Source of the DNA: Paracoccaceae bacterium
GTDB lineage: Bacteria > Pseudomonadota > Alphaproteobacteria > Rhodobacterales > Rhodobacteraceae
Assembly: GCA_007695345.1 (NCBI GenBank)
Contig: REDZ01000062.1
Location: 1-40,148, forward strand
DNA length: 40,148 nt
Direction of reading: 5' to 3'
The position numbers and the translations under genes were made by a program. The notes below the pieces were generated by a model, which was given only the letters and a program-made list of their open reading frames with translations, had not been told where the DNA came from and made no database searches. Each line of letters opens with the position of its first letter. Position 1 is the first letter of the stretch. Shown here one piece after another: positions 16,833 through 24,035 of the stretch.

Positions 16833-17630
16833 TTATTCTGCCGGGCCGCGTTGCGCCTTTTCCTGTTCCGACAGCCGCTCCTCGATCGCAGCCAGACGTT
16901 TGAGCACTTCGGTCCGGTAGTCATCGGTCGCCTGATTGCTCTCGGCGGCATGGGCGTCCTGCATCGAATTCACGATCAGACCGACCAGCAGGTTCACCAC
17001 CGCGAATGTCGTGACCATGATGAAGGGCACGAAGAAGGCCCAGGCATAGGGATAGACCTCCATCACCGGGCGCACGATTCCCATGGACCACGATTCCAGC
17101 GTCATGATCTGGAACAGCGAATAGGCCGAATTTCCCAGATCGCCGAACCAGTCGGGGAAGCTGTCGGAAAACAGCTTGGTGGCCATCACGGCACCGATAT
17201 AGAACAGCATTCCCATCAGCAGAAAGACCGATCCCATCCCCGGCAACGCCTTGATGAAGCCCTCGACCACGCGGCGCAGGTTGGGACTGACCGAGATGAC
17301 ACGCAGCAGGCGCAGGATACGCAGCGCACGCAGCACGCTGAAGGTCTGCGCGCCGGGCATCAGCGAGATGCCCACGATCAGGAAATCAAAGATGTTCCAG
17401 CCCGAGCGCCAGAACTGCCCCCGCTGCGCATGGAATTTCAGCGCCAGCTCGATCACGAAGATCGTCAGGCAGGCCGTGTCCAGCCCGATGATCAGCGGCC
17501 CGGCGACGTCCATGATCGTGCCAGAGGTTTCCATCCCCAGCAGGATCGCATTGAACAGGATGACAGCAATGATCCCGTTGCGCACCCAGGCCAGTTCCAG
17601 AAAGGCGGCGGTCTTCTCTCGGCTCAGCAT
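16833..17630 (-). CDS. Bacterial voltage-gated sodium channel (NaChBac/NavAb type)
   Basis: The 265-residue, six-transmembrane-helix protein has an S4 voltage sensor with arginines at 101, 104, 107 and 110 (SVLRALRILRLLRV). Its P-loop selectivity filter TLESWSM (177-183) is the sodium-selective NavAb/NaChBac filter. After S6 (TTFAVVNLLVGLIVN) comes a C-terminal heptad helix, LKRLAAIEERLSEQEKA, matching the tetramerising coiled coil of this family. Homotetramers conduct Na+ on depolarisation. The ATG at 17630 has GGGAGG 4 bases upstream; a TTG four codons earlier would place that site inside the gene and is rejected. Homologues are known from marine and alkaliphilic bacteria. Confidence 0.93.
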   Translation of the reverse strand: MLSREKTAAFLELAWVRNGIIAVILFNAILLGMETSGTIMDVAGPLIIGLDTACLTIFVIELALKFHAQRGQFWRSGWNIFDFLIVGISLMPGAQTFSVLRALRILRLLRVISVSPNLRRVVEGFIKALPGMGSVFLLMGMLFYIGAVMATKLFSDSFPDWFGDLGNSAYSLFQIMTLESWSMGIVRPVMEVYPYAWAFFVPFIMVTTFAVVNLLVGLIVNSMQDAHAAESNQATDDYRTEVLKRLAAIEERLSEQEKAQRGPAE

Positions 17631-17669
17631 GCGTCCTCCCAAAGTGGCGCGGATGTCGGGGGCGATATG

Positions 17670-18884
17670 CTATCTTGTGAATTGTGCCGCAAGCTCGACA
17701 TGCGGGCTGAAGCGGAATTGATCGATCAATTGCACCCAATCGAGGCGATAGCCCCCCTCGATGAGCACTCTCGCATCACGCGCAAAGGTCACCGGGTTGC
17801 AGGACAATGCGGCTATGCGGGGAATACGGCTGTCGGCCAGCGCCGCGGCCTGTGCCGCCGCCCCGGCGCGCGGTGGGTCGATGATCGCGGCGTCAAAGCG
17901 CACGAATTCCTCGGGCAGGACCGGGTTGCGGAACAGATCGCGCGCTTCGGTCGTCACGCGCTTCACGCCAGTGGCCTGCCGCCAGCCCTGGTTTAGCGCG
18001 TCCAGCATCGCGGCCTCGCCCTCGACCGCATGGATTTCCGCCTGCGCCGCCATCGGCAGGCTGAATGTGCCGCAGCCAGCGAACAGGTCCACGATCCGGG
18101 GCGCGCTGCCGACAGCCTCGCGTATGGCATCCAGCATCGCAGTTTCGGCCTCTGGCGTGGCTTGCAGAAAGGCGCCTGGCGGGGGTGTGACGCGGGCGGG
18201 GCCAAAGGCGTGCCAGGGCGGCGCGGCCTGGGCGATCACCTCACCCTCATAGCTCAGGCGGGCGAGCTGCGCCTGCCCGGCCCATTGCCCCAGTGCGGCG
18301 CGCAAGGGGCCATCGAGCGGCTTGCCCCCGCTGATGGCAAGGTCCAGCCCGGCACCCGACCGCGCCAGCGCCAGCGCGAGGCTCGCCTTGCGGCTGCCTG
18401 CCATCACTGTCACGGCTTCCAGCAAAGGCCGCGCTGCCGTCAGATCCGGATGCAGGATCAGGCAGTCGGGCACTGGCGTGATGACATGCGAGGCCCGCCC
18501 GTGAAACCCCACCAGCGCCCCGGCTTTCAGCCGTCGCCCGGCAAATGTGGCCCGCCTGCGCGAATAGAGCGGCGAGACATGCGCAGCGCGGAACGTCACC
18601 TCCAGCCCCTGCGCGGCAAGGGCGCGGGCGATCACGTCCTGCTTCCAGTCCGTGACAAACCCCTCGCGCGCATGTTGCAGCGCGCAGCCACCGCAAGCGC
18701 GGTAATGCGGACAGGGCGGGCGGATGCGTTCGGGCGATGGGGTGATGATCCGGGGCGCCGCCATGCGCCCGTCGGTGACATCGCCCTCGATCACCTCGCC
18801 CGGCAGCGTGCGGGGCGCATAGACTGGCCCTTCGGCCACGCCATCGCCGTGATGGCCCAGTCGCTCGATGGTCAGCGCGCTCAT
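17670..18884 (-). CDS. RumA/TrmA-family [4Fe-4S] RNA (uracil-5-)-methyltransferase
   Basis: The 404-residue enzyme has a short TRAM-like N-terminus and the iron-sulphur cluster motif PCPHYRACGGCALQH (CX5CGGC). The SAM-binding stretch is IVDLFAGCGTFSLPMA, followed by IIDPPRAG and the catalytic cysteine in LSCNPVTFARD. Family members methylate uridine C5 in 23S rRNA (U747/U1939 in E. coli) or tRNA U54; the exact site cannot be assigned. The ATG overlaps the VOC gene stop (ATGA). Confidence 0.92.
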   Translation of the reverse strand: MSALTIERLGHHGDGVAEGPVYAPRTLPGEVIEGDVTDGRMAAPRIITPSPERIRPPCPHYRACGGCALQHAREGFVTDWKQDVIARALAAQGLEVTFRAAHVSPLYSRRRATFAGRRLKAGALVGFHGRASHVITPVPDCLILHPDLTAARPLLEAVTVMAGSRKASLALALARSGAGLDLAISGGKPLDGPLRAALGQWAGQAQLARLSYEGEVIAQAAPPWHAFGPARVTPPPGAFLQATPEAETAMLDAIREAVGSAPRIVDLFAGCGTFSLPMAAQAEIHAVEGEAAMLDALNQGWRQATGVKRVTTEARDLFRNPVLPEEFVRFDAAIIDPPRAGAAAQAAALADSRIPRIAALSCNPVTFARDARVLIEGGYRLDWVQLIDQFRFSPHVELAAQFTR

Positions 18885-19300
18885 ATCCGCCGCGCAACGG
18901 TCAGGGCATAACCATCCGGCGACAAAACCGTGGCCTCGCGCAGCCCGTGGGGCTTGTCGCGCGCGCGTTCCAGCACGGCATCGGGGTCGGCACGCGCAAC
19001 CACAGCATCCGGGTCCAGCCCGAACAGATAGATCTGCGCCCCGGCCCCGCGCGGCGGCATGTCCGGCAACAGCGCCAGCAGCGGATGCGCGCCGAATGTT
19101 GCGTCGGAGTGAAACTGCATCAGCATTCCGTCATGGCGGATGATGGCGAAATCGGCGCTCTGGCGCACCACCTGCAGCCCCAGCACATCGCACAGAAACC
19201 CGGCCGTCGCCCGCACATCGCGGCACAACAGGTTCAGTCCGATCCCGCGCAGGGCATGGCCGATATCGGTGGGCTCTGCCGTCGCCAAATCCACGCTCAC
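18881..19300 (-). CDS. VOC-family (glyoxalase/dioxygenase fold) protein
   Basis: A 139-residue single-domain protein with the vicinal-oxygen-chelate pattern: GIGLNLLCRDVRATAGFLCDVLGLQV at the first beta-alpha unit (cited in part), and IYLFGLDPDAVVAR plus ATVLSPDGYALTV near the end. Many VOC proteins are metal-dependent lyases, dioxygenases or resistance proteins; the metal ligands are not clear here and no specific reaction can be proposed. It starts at GTG, overlapping the ABC exporter stop (GTGA), and its end overlaps the methyltransferase, so all three are co-translated. Confidence 0.78.
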   Translation of the reverse strand: MSVDLATAEPTDIGHALRGIGLNLLCRDVRATAGFLCDVLGLQVVRQSADFAIIRHDGMLMQFHSDATFGAHPLLALLPDMPPRGAGAQIYLFGLDPDAVVARADPDAVLERARDKPHGLREATVLSPDGYALTVARRI

Positions 19301-21183
19301 ACCAATTCCTCGTCGTCGTCGCAGCCCAGAAACCCGCCTGATTGCCGCGTCCAGAAGCGGGCATAGACGCCCTCGCGTGCCAGCAAGTCGTCATGCGAGC
19401 CCTGTTCGATGATCTGTCCGTCATCCAGCACGATAATCCGGTCCAGCCGCGCGATGGTGGACAACCGGTGCGCGATGGCCAGCACGGTCTTGCCTTCCAT
19501 CAGTGGCTCCAGCGCGTCCTGCACCGCCGCCTCCACCTCGGAATCGAGCGCCGATGTCGCCTCATCCAGCACGAGGATCGGGGCGTCCTTCAGAAACGCC
19601 CGCGCCAGCGCGATCCGCTGGCGCTGTCCGCCCGACAGCCGCACACCGCGTTCGCCCAGATGCGCGTCATAGCCCTTGCGGCCCTGATGATCTTCCAGTT
19701 CCAGAATGAACTCATGCGCCTCGGCGGCCTGTGCGGCGGCCTCGACCTCGGCGCGGGTGGCATCAGGGCGGCCATAGGCGATATTGGCATAGGCAGAACG
19801 GTTGAACATCGCCGTTTCCTGCGTGACCATGGCGATATTGCGCCGCAGGCTTTCCTGCGTGACGCCCCGGATATCATGACCGTCGATGGTGATGCGCCCG
19901 CCCTCGACATCATAGAGCCGCAACAAGAGCGCGAGCAGCGTGGATTTCCCCGCGCCCGAGGCGCCCACGATCCCGATTTTCTCACCCGGCGTGACCGACA
20001 GGCTCAGCCCCGACACACCCCCCGTCTGCCGGCCATAAGCGAAATCCACATCCTCGAACCGCACCGCACCCTGCACCCGGCCCAGCGCAACCGATCCCGG
20101 CGCGTCCTGAAGCGTCGGGCGTGGGGTCAGGGTTTTCATGCCGTCCTCGATCTCGCCGATATTGCTGTAGATCGCCATCAAAACGAAACTGACCCAGCCT
20201 GTCATCTGCGCAATCCGGATCGCGACCGCGCCCGCCGCCGCGATATTGCCCGCGCTCGCCGCACCCAGCGTCCACAGCCAGACTGTCCCGCCGATCAGCA
20301 GCACAGGCAGCAACCCCGCCACGGCCATCAGCCAGAAGCGGAACCAGACCTGCACTTCGCCGAATTCGACCGCGCGGTCGCGAAAGACGCCCATCGCGTT
20401 CAGCGCGGCGCGATCCTCGAATTCGGAATGCGCGAACAGCTTGACGGTCTTGATATTGGTGATGGTGTCGACCACCTGCCCGCTGACCTGCGCCCGCGCG
20501 CCTGCCCGCGCACCGGAGCGCGCGCGCACCTGCGGCAGGAAATAACGGATAAGTGCCAGATACCCCACCAGCCAGACCGCCAGCGCCAGCGCCACCCGCA
20601 GATCGATGGTCAGCAGCAGTATGACCGACCCAATGATCGAGGCCAGCGCGAACGCCATCGTGTTGATGGTTTCATTCGCCACATCGGTCAGCGCGCGCGC
20701 GGTCTGCACCTGTTTCTGCGCGATCCGGCCCGCGAAATCATTGTCGAAAAACGTAACCGGCTGGCCCAGTGTCCAGCGGTTCAGCCGCGACTGCACCAGC
20801 ACATAGACATTGGGCGTCACCACGATGCTGTTCGCGGCCGAGGACAGGCCGAATGATACAGGCCGCAGCACCACAAAGAACAGCACGAACAACGCCATCA
20901 GGCCCAGATGCTCGGCAAAGAACGTGCCGGGGTCCGACGCGACCACTGCATCCACCACCAGCCCCAGCAACAGCGCCGAGATCACCTCGGTCGAGCCGAC
21001 GATGGCCGAGATCAGCGCCGCAAGCAGCAGCACCGGCCACGCCCCGCGCACTGACCACAGGATGAAGGGCCAGAGCGTGCGCGGCGGGTCGCTGTCTGCG
21101 GGCGCAAAGGCGTCGATAAGACTGGCGAGCCGCTGGGCGGGGCCATGGGTCAGGTCGGGATCTGAAGTGGTTTTCTGTAGCAC
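19297..21183 (-). CDS. ABC exporter, fused permease-ATPase half-transporter
   Basis: A six-helix type IV ABC membrane domain (about residues 45-330) is followed by an ATPase domain with Walker A GASGAGKST, Q-loop MVTQE, signature VRLSGGQRQRIALARAF, Walker B ILVLDEATSALDSE and switch histidine in AIAHRLST. It is MsbA-like and probably works as a homodimer; the substrate is unknown. I favour a GTG at 21183 (628 residues), which has AGGGGG just upstream. A GTG at 21219 would add 12 residues but has no ribosome-binding site. The gene overlaps the VOC gene. Confidence 0.88.
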   Translation of the reverse strand: MLQKTTSDPDLTHGPAQRLASLIDAFAPADSDPPRTLWPFILWSVRGAWPVLLLAALISAIVGSTEVISALLLGLVVDAVVASDPGTFFAEHLGLMALFVLFFVVLRPVSFGLSSAANSIVVTPNVYVLVQSRLNRWTLGQPVTFFDNDFAGRIAQKQVQTARALTDVANETINTMAFALASIIGSVILLLTIDLRVALALAVWLVGYLALIRYFLPQVRARSGARAGARAQVSGQVVDTITNIKTVKLFAHSEFEDRAALNAMGVFRDRAVEFGEVQVWFRFWLMAVAGLLPVLLIGGTVWLWTLGAASAGNIAAAGAVAIRIAQMTGWVSFVLMAIYSNIGEIEDGMKTLTPRPTLQDAPGSVALGRVQGAVRFEDVDFAYGRQTGGVSGLSLSVTPGEKIGIVGASGAGKSTLLALLLRLYDVEGGRITIDGHDIRGVTQESLRRNIAMVTQETAMFNRSAYANIAYGRPDATRAEVEAAAQAAEAHEFILELEDHQGRKGYDAHLGERGVRLSGGQRQRIALARAFLKDAPILVLDEATSALDSEVEAAVQDALEPLMEGKTVLAIAHRLSTIARLDRIIVLDDGQIIEQGSHDDLLAREGVYARFWTRQSGGFLGCDDDEELV

Positions 21184-21246
21184 GCGGCCCCCTGCAATGC
21201 GCTTGATATAGGCGGGCACCAGGCCAAAGGCCAGCCGCCGGCACGG

Positions 21247-22374
21247 TCAGCCCAGCAGATCGGGTTTTTCCAGCCGGAAATCGGACGCGATCCAGCGTGC
21301 CTCGGCTTCTTTCAGGGCCAGACCGAGTGCTGGGCCGTGCAGATGGGGCAGATCGCGCGCGCGCAAGGGAAAGCGCGCGGCAGCGCCGCGCGCAACCTCT
21401 GACTGCCAGTCGGGCGGGAGCGGCTGGTCCAGTAGCGCCGCGCGCACCAGCACCACATCACGGGCCAGATCGGCACCCAAGCGGTAACCCAGTTCCGCAG
21501 GTGGGGTCATGGCGCCCAGCGCGGCGCGCCCGCGGTCCAGCGCCTGCGCTTCGCGCTTTGTCAGCCGCAGACGGTCGGTCTGCCCGCCAAGGGCCAGCAG
21601 GCGGCGCAGGCTGGATGGCACAGCGCCCGCTTCCAGATGCACCAGCGGCGCCAGCACCCGCGCATCCGCGCCAGGCAGAACCTGCGCCAGCACCCCGGTC
21701 TGCGCCATCGCAGCGACAGCCGGCGCAGGGTCGGGCGCGGCCAGCAGCTTGCGCATCTCGGCCCCGATCCGCTCGGCCGAGAGTTGCGCAATACCCTCGA
21801 CCCCGCGCGCGCAGGCATCCAGCGCGTCCGGGTCAAGCCCCTGTGCCGGGTCGCCATATTGCGCCTGAAAGCGGAAGAAGCGCAGGATGCGCAGATAATC
21901 TTCGGTGATTCGCGCGGTTGCGTCCCCCACGAATCGGACCCGGCGCGCCTGCACGTCGGGCAGACCGCCCAACGGGTCCAGCACCTGCCCGTCAGCCTGC
22001 GCATAAAGCGCATTGATGGTGAAATCGCGCCGCGCTGCATCCTCTGCCACATCCTCCGAGAAAGCGACCGTCGCGTGGCGACCATGGGTTTCGACATCGC
22101 GGCGAAAGCTCGTGACCTCATACCCGTGCCCGTCCAGCACCAGCGTCACCGTGCCATGCGCCAGCCCCGTAGGCACGGCGCGCAGCCCCCCCGCTTCGGC
22201 CAGCGTCATCACATGTTCGGGGCGCGCATCGGTCGCGATATCAACATCGCTGACAGGCACATCCATCAAGGCGTTGCGCACGCAACCGCCCACGACCAGC
22301 GCCTGATGCCCGTCCTCCGCCAGCAGCGCCAGCACAGGCTGCGCACGGGTCAGCCACCCGCCCGCTATCCGCAT
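21247..22374 (-). CDS. cca: CCA tRNA nucleotidyltransferase
   Basis: The 375-residue class II enzyme has the nucleotidyltransferase motif LVVGGCVRNALMDVPVSDVD, with the catalytic DxD, TSFRRDVETHGRHATV, RRDFTINALYA, and the RILRFFRFQAQYG block used for nucleotide selection. It adds or repairs the 3' CCA of tRNAs. The one tRNA in this window already encodes CCA, so repair is the likely role there. The ATG at 22374 overlaps the Nudix stop by 10 bp; the open frame upstream of it lies inside the Nudix gene and is rejected. Confidence 0.93.
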   Translation of the reverse strand: MRIAGGWLTRAQPVLALLAEDGHQALVVGGCVRNALMDVPVSDVDIATDARPEHVMTLAEAGGLRAVPTGLAHGTVTLVLDGHGYEVTSFRRDVETHGRHATVAFSEDVAEDAARRDFTINALYAQADGQVLDPLGGLPDVQARRVRFVGDATARITEDYLRILRFFRFQAQYGDPAQGLDPDALDACARGVEGIAQLSAERIGAEMRKLLAAPDPAPAVAAMAQTGVLAQVLPGADARVLAPLVHLEAGAVPSSLRRLLALGGQTDRLRLTKREAQALDRGRAALGAMTPPAELGYRLGADLARDVVLVRAALLDQPLPPDWQSEVARGAAARFPLRARDLPHLHGPALGLALKEAEARWIASDFRLEKPDLLG

Positions 22375-22970
22375 CGCGACACCCGTTCGGCCAGCCCGCG
22401 CAGGATGCGCGCGGTCGCCCCCCAGATGTAATAAGGCCCCCAGGGCACGATGTAATAGTTGCGCCAGGTGCCCCGCCACATCCGACGCTCGACCCGGAAC
22501 TGGCCAAGGTCCAGCACATGATCCAGCGGCACGGCGAAGATCTCTGCCACCTCGCCGGGTTCGGGTCGATAGGCGACGGGCGCCGTGATCTGCGCCAGAA
22601 CTGGCGTGATCTGAAACCCGGTCACGGTTTCATGCGGCGGCAGCAGGCCCAGCACCTTGACGCTGGAGGCGGGCAGTCCGACCTCTTCGCGCGCCTCGCG
22701 CAGCGCGGTGGCGGTCAGATCGGGATCATCCGCATCCTGCCGACCGCCCGGAAAGGCGATCTGGCCGGGATGGTTGCGCAGGGTCGAGGCGCGCTTGGTC
22801 AGGATCAGTTCTGCACCCAGCGCCCCGCGCTGCACCGCGACCAGCACGGCAGCAGGGCGGAGCTTGCGCGTTTCAGGCAGCACCACATCGGGATTCAGGT
22901 CAAAATCACTGGAACTTACGCCCGACACATCCAGCGCGGCACGCAAACGCGCCGCAGGATCAGCCGTCAT
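22365..22970 (-). CDS. Nudix hydrolase, CoA pyrophosphatase-like
   Basis: This 201-residue protein has the Nudix box in FPGGRQDADDPDLTATALRE followed by AREEVGLP, preceded by the CoA-pyrophosphatase-type segment LTKRASTLRNHPGQIA. Relatives (NudL/YeaB, PCD1) split CoA into phosphopantetheine and 3',5'-ADP. The assignment to CoA rests on the LRxHxGQIAFPGG context. It overlaps Hsp33 by 11 bp upstream and cca by 10 bp downstream, forming a tight hslO-nudix-cca unit. Confidence 0.88.
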   Translation of the reverse strand: MTADPAARLRAALDVSGVSSSDFDLNPDVVLPETRKLRPAAVLVAVQRGALGAELILTKRASTLRNHPGQIAFPGGRQDADDPDLTATALREAREEVGLPASSVKVLGLLPPHETVTGFQITPVLAQITAPVAYRPEPGEVAEIFAVPLDHVLDLGQFRVERRMWRGTWRNYYIVPWGPYYIWGATARILRGLAERVSRCG

Positions 22971-23907
22971 CGCCGCTGGCCTCGAACCCCAGCGTCGCGG
23001 GGTCGAGCACGTAATGCGCGCCGCAAAACTGGCAGTCCGCCGTTACAACCCCCTCATCCGTGGTCATGGTCGCGATATCCTTGGCCGAATAGATCGACAG
23101 GCTGTTGCGCACCTTGTCCTCGGAACAGGAGCATCCGAAATGAACGGGCTGAGGGTCGAAGATGCGCGGCGTTTCCTCATGGAACAGACGCAGCAGCAAT
23201 TCCGGCGGCTGGACCGAGGGGCCGACCAGTTCCAATGGCTCGACCGTGTCCAGCAGCAGATTGGCGCGCGCCCAATCCTCGGACATGGTGTCACGCTCGC
23301 GCGGGGTTGCCCCGGCGGCCTGCGGCATGTGCTGCAACATCACGCCGCCTGCGCGCCATGCCTCTTCCGCGCCGCGCAGCGCAGACTTGCCAAGGCTGAG
23401 CGCGAAACGCGTGGGCAATTGCTCTGACTGTTCGAAATACGCCTCGGCGCAGTCGGACAGCGAGGCGCCCGCGATGGGGGTGATGCCCTGATAGGGTTCC
23501 ATGTCGCGCCCCTGATCCAGCAGGATTGCGAAATACCCCTTGCCGATCTGGGGAAACCCGGGGGCCTGACGGCTCAGCGCCTCGGCATCGAAACTGGCAT
23601 AGGCGCGGATACGCGCGGGCGCACCCTCATCCTCGGGGGCGACGTAATCCGTCGCGATCAGCCGGAGCGGGCCATCGCCGCGAACCTGCAGTGACAGCCG
23701 CCAGCGCAGCTTGATGGTCTGCCCGATCAGCGCAGTCAGCAGCACTGCCTCGGCCACCAGCGCCTCGACCGGGGCGGGGTAGTCGTGGCGCGTCAACAGC
23801 CGCTCCAGCGCGGAATCCAGCCGCGCGACGCGCCCGCGGATATCGCAGGCGTCCAGTTGAAAGGGAAGCACCGTGTCATCCCAGGCGATTTGTCCGCCAA
23901 TGCTCAT
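22960..23907 (-). CDS. hslO: Redox-regulated chaperone Hsp33
   Basis: The 315-residue chaperone has the C-terminal zinc-binding cysteines GCSCSED and DCQFCGAHY (CxC ... CxxC). These release zinc and form disulphides under oxidative stress, switching on holdase activity. The N-terminal domain includes RARLTALIGQ-like VLLTALIGQTIKLRW. The ATG at 23907 has AGGAG 5 bases upstream. A promoter at 23971-24001 fits the alphaproteobacterial heat-shock sigma factor pattern, and a large hairpin fills the leader. It heads the run hslO-nudix-cca-ABC-VOC-methyltransferase. Confidence 0.95.
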   Translation of the reverse strand: MSIGGQIAWDDTVLPFQLDACDIRGRVARLDSALERLLTRHDYPAPVEALVAEAVLLTALIGQTIKLRWRLSLQVRGDGPLRLIATDYVAPEDEGAPARIRAYASFDAEALSRQAPGFPQIGKGYFAILLDQGRDMEPYQGITPIAGASLSDCAEAYFEQSEQLPTRFALSLGKSALRGAEEAWRAGGVMLQHMPQAAGATPRERDTMSEDWARANLLLDTVEPLELVGPSVQPPELLLRLFHEETPRIFDPQPVHFGCSCSEDKVRNSLSIYSAKDIATMTTDEGVVTADCQFCGAHYVLDPATLGFEASGDDG

Positions 23908-23920
23908 GCCAACTCCTGTC

Positions 23921-23962
23921 TGGCGCTTCCATGCCCCGCCAATCCGGCACGGGGCAGCGCCA
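23921..23962 (-). promoter_or_regulatory. Bulged 13-bp hairpin in the hslO leader
   Basis: Outer arms TGGCGC/GCGCCA (23921-23926 and 23957-23962) and inner arms TGCCCCG/CGGGGCA (23932-23938 and 23950-23956) stack around an 11-base loop with a 5-base bulge on one side only. From the predicted start near 23967, the mRNA would begin almost directly with this hairpin. The AGGAG ribosome-binding site follows 3 bases after it. Confidence 0.6.
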
Positions 23963-23970
23963 CTCACCCC

Positions 23971-24001
23971 CTCATATAAGAAGGATGCGGGCAGTGCCAA
24001 C
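23971..24001 (-). promoter_or_regulatory. Predicted RpoH (heat-shock) promoter of hslO
   Basis: On the minus strand GTTG (24001-23998), 17 bases, then CTTATATGAG (23980-23971). The second element matches the alphaproteobacterial heat-shock -10 CYTATNTNNG at every specified position, and the spacing matches the CTTG-N17/18 form; only the first base of CTTG differs. The site sits just after the candidate terminator of the upstream gene. Confidence 0.65.
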
Positions 24002-24008
24002 AGGTTCA

Positions 24009-24035
24009 GGCCGGGCCGCGCGCGCGGCTCAGGCC
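24009..24035 (-). terminator. Candidate terminator of the REC-PAS-SpoIIE gene
   Basis: Inner palindrome GCCGCGC/GCGCGGC (24015-24028) is flanked by a GGCC/GGCC pair (24009-24012, 24032-24035) that reaches the gene's stop codon. It is GC-rich without a U-run. It would insulate the phosphatase gene from the hslO promoter beginning at 24001. Confidence 0.45.

Noticed and set aside
19342-20856. Very long antisense frames opposite real genes, such as this 504-codon frame opposite the ABC exporter, 30614-32182 opposite gpmI, and 29270-30607 opposite argG
   Set aside because: They mirror conserved genes, have no recognisable domains or ribosome-binding sites, and are expected from biased third-codon positions in GC-rich DNA.
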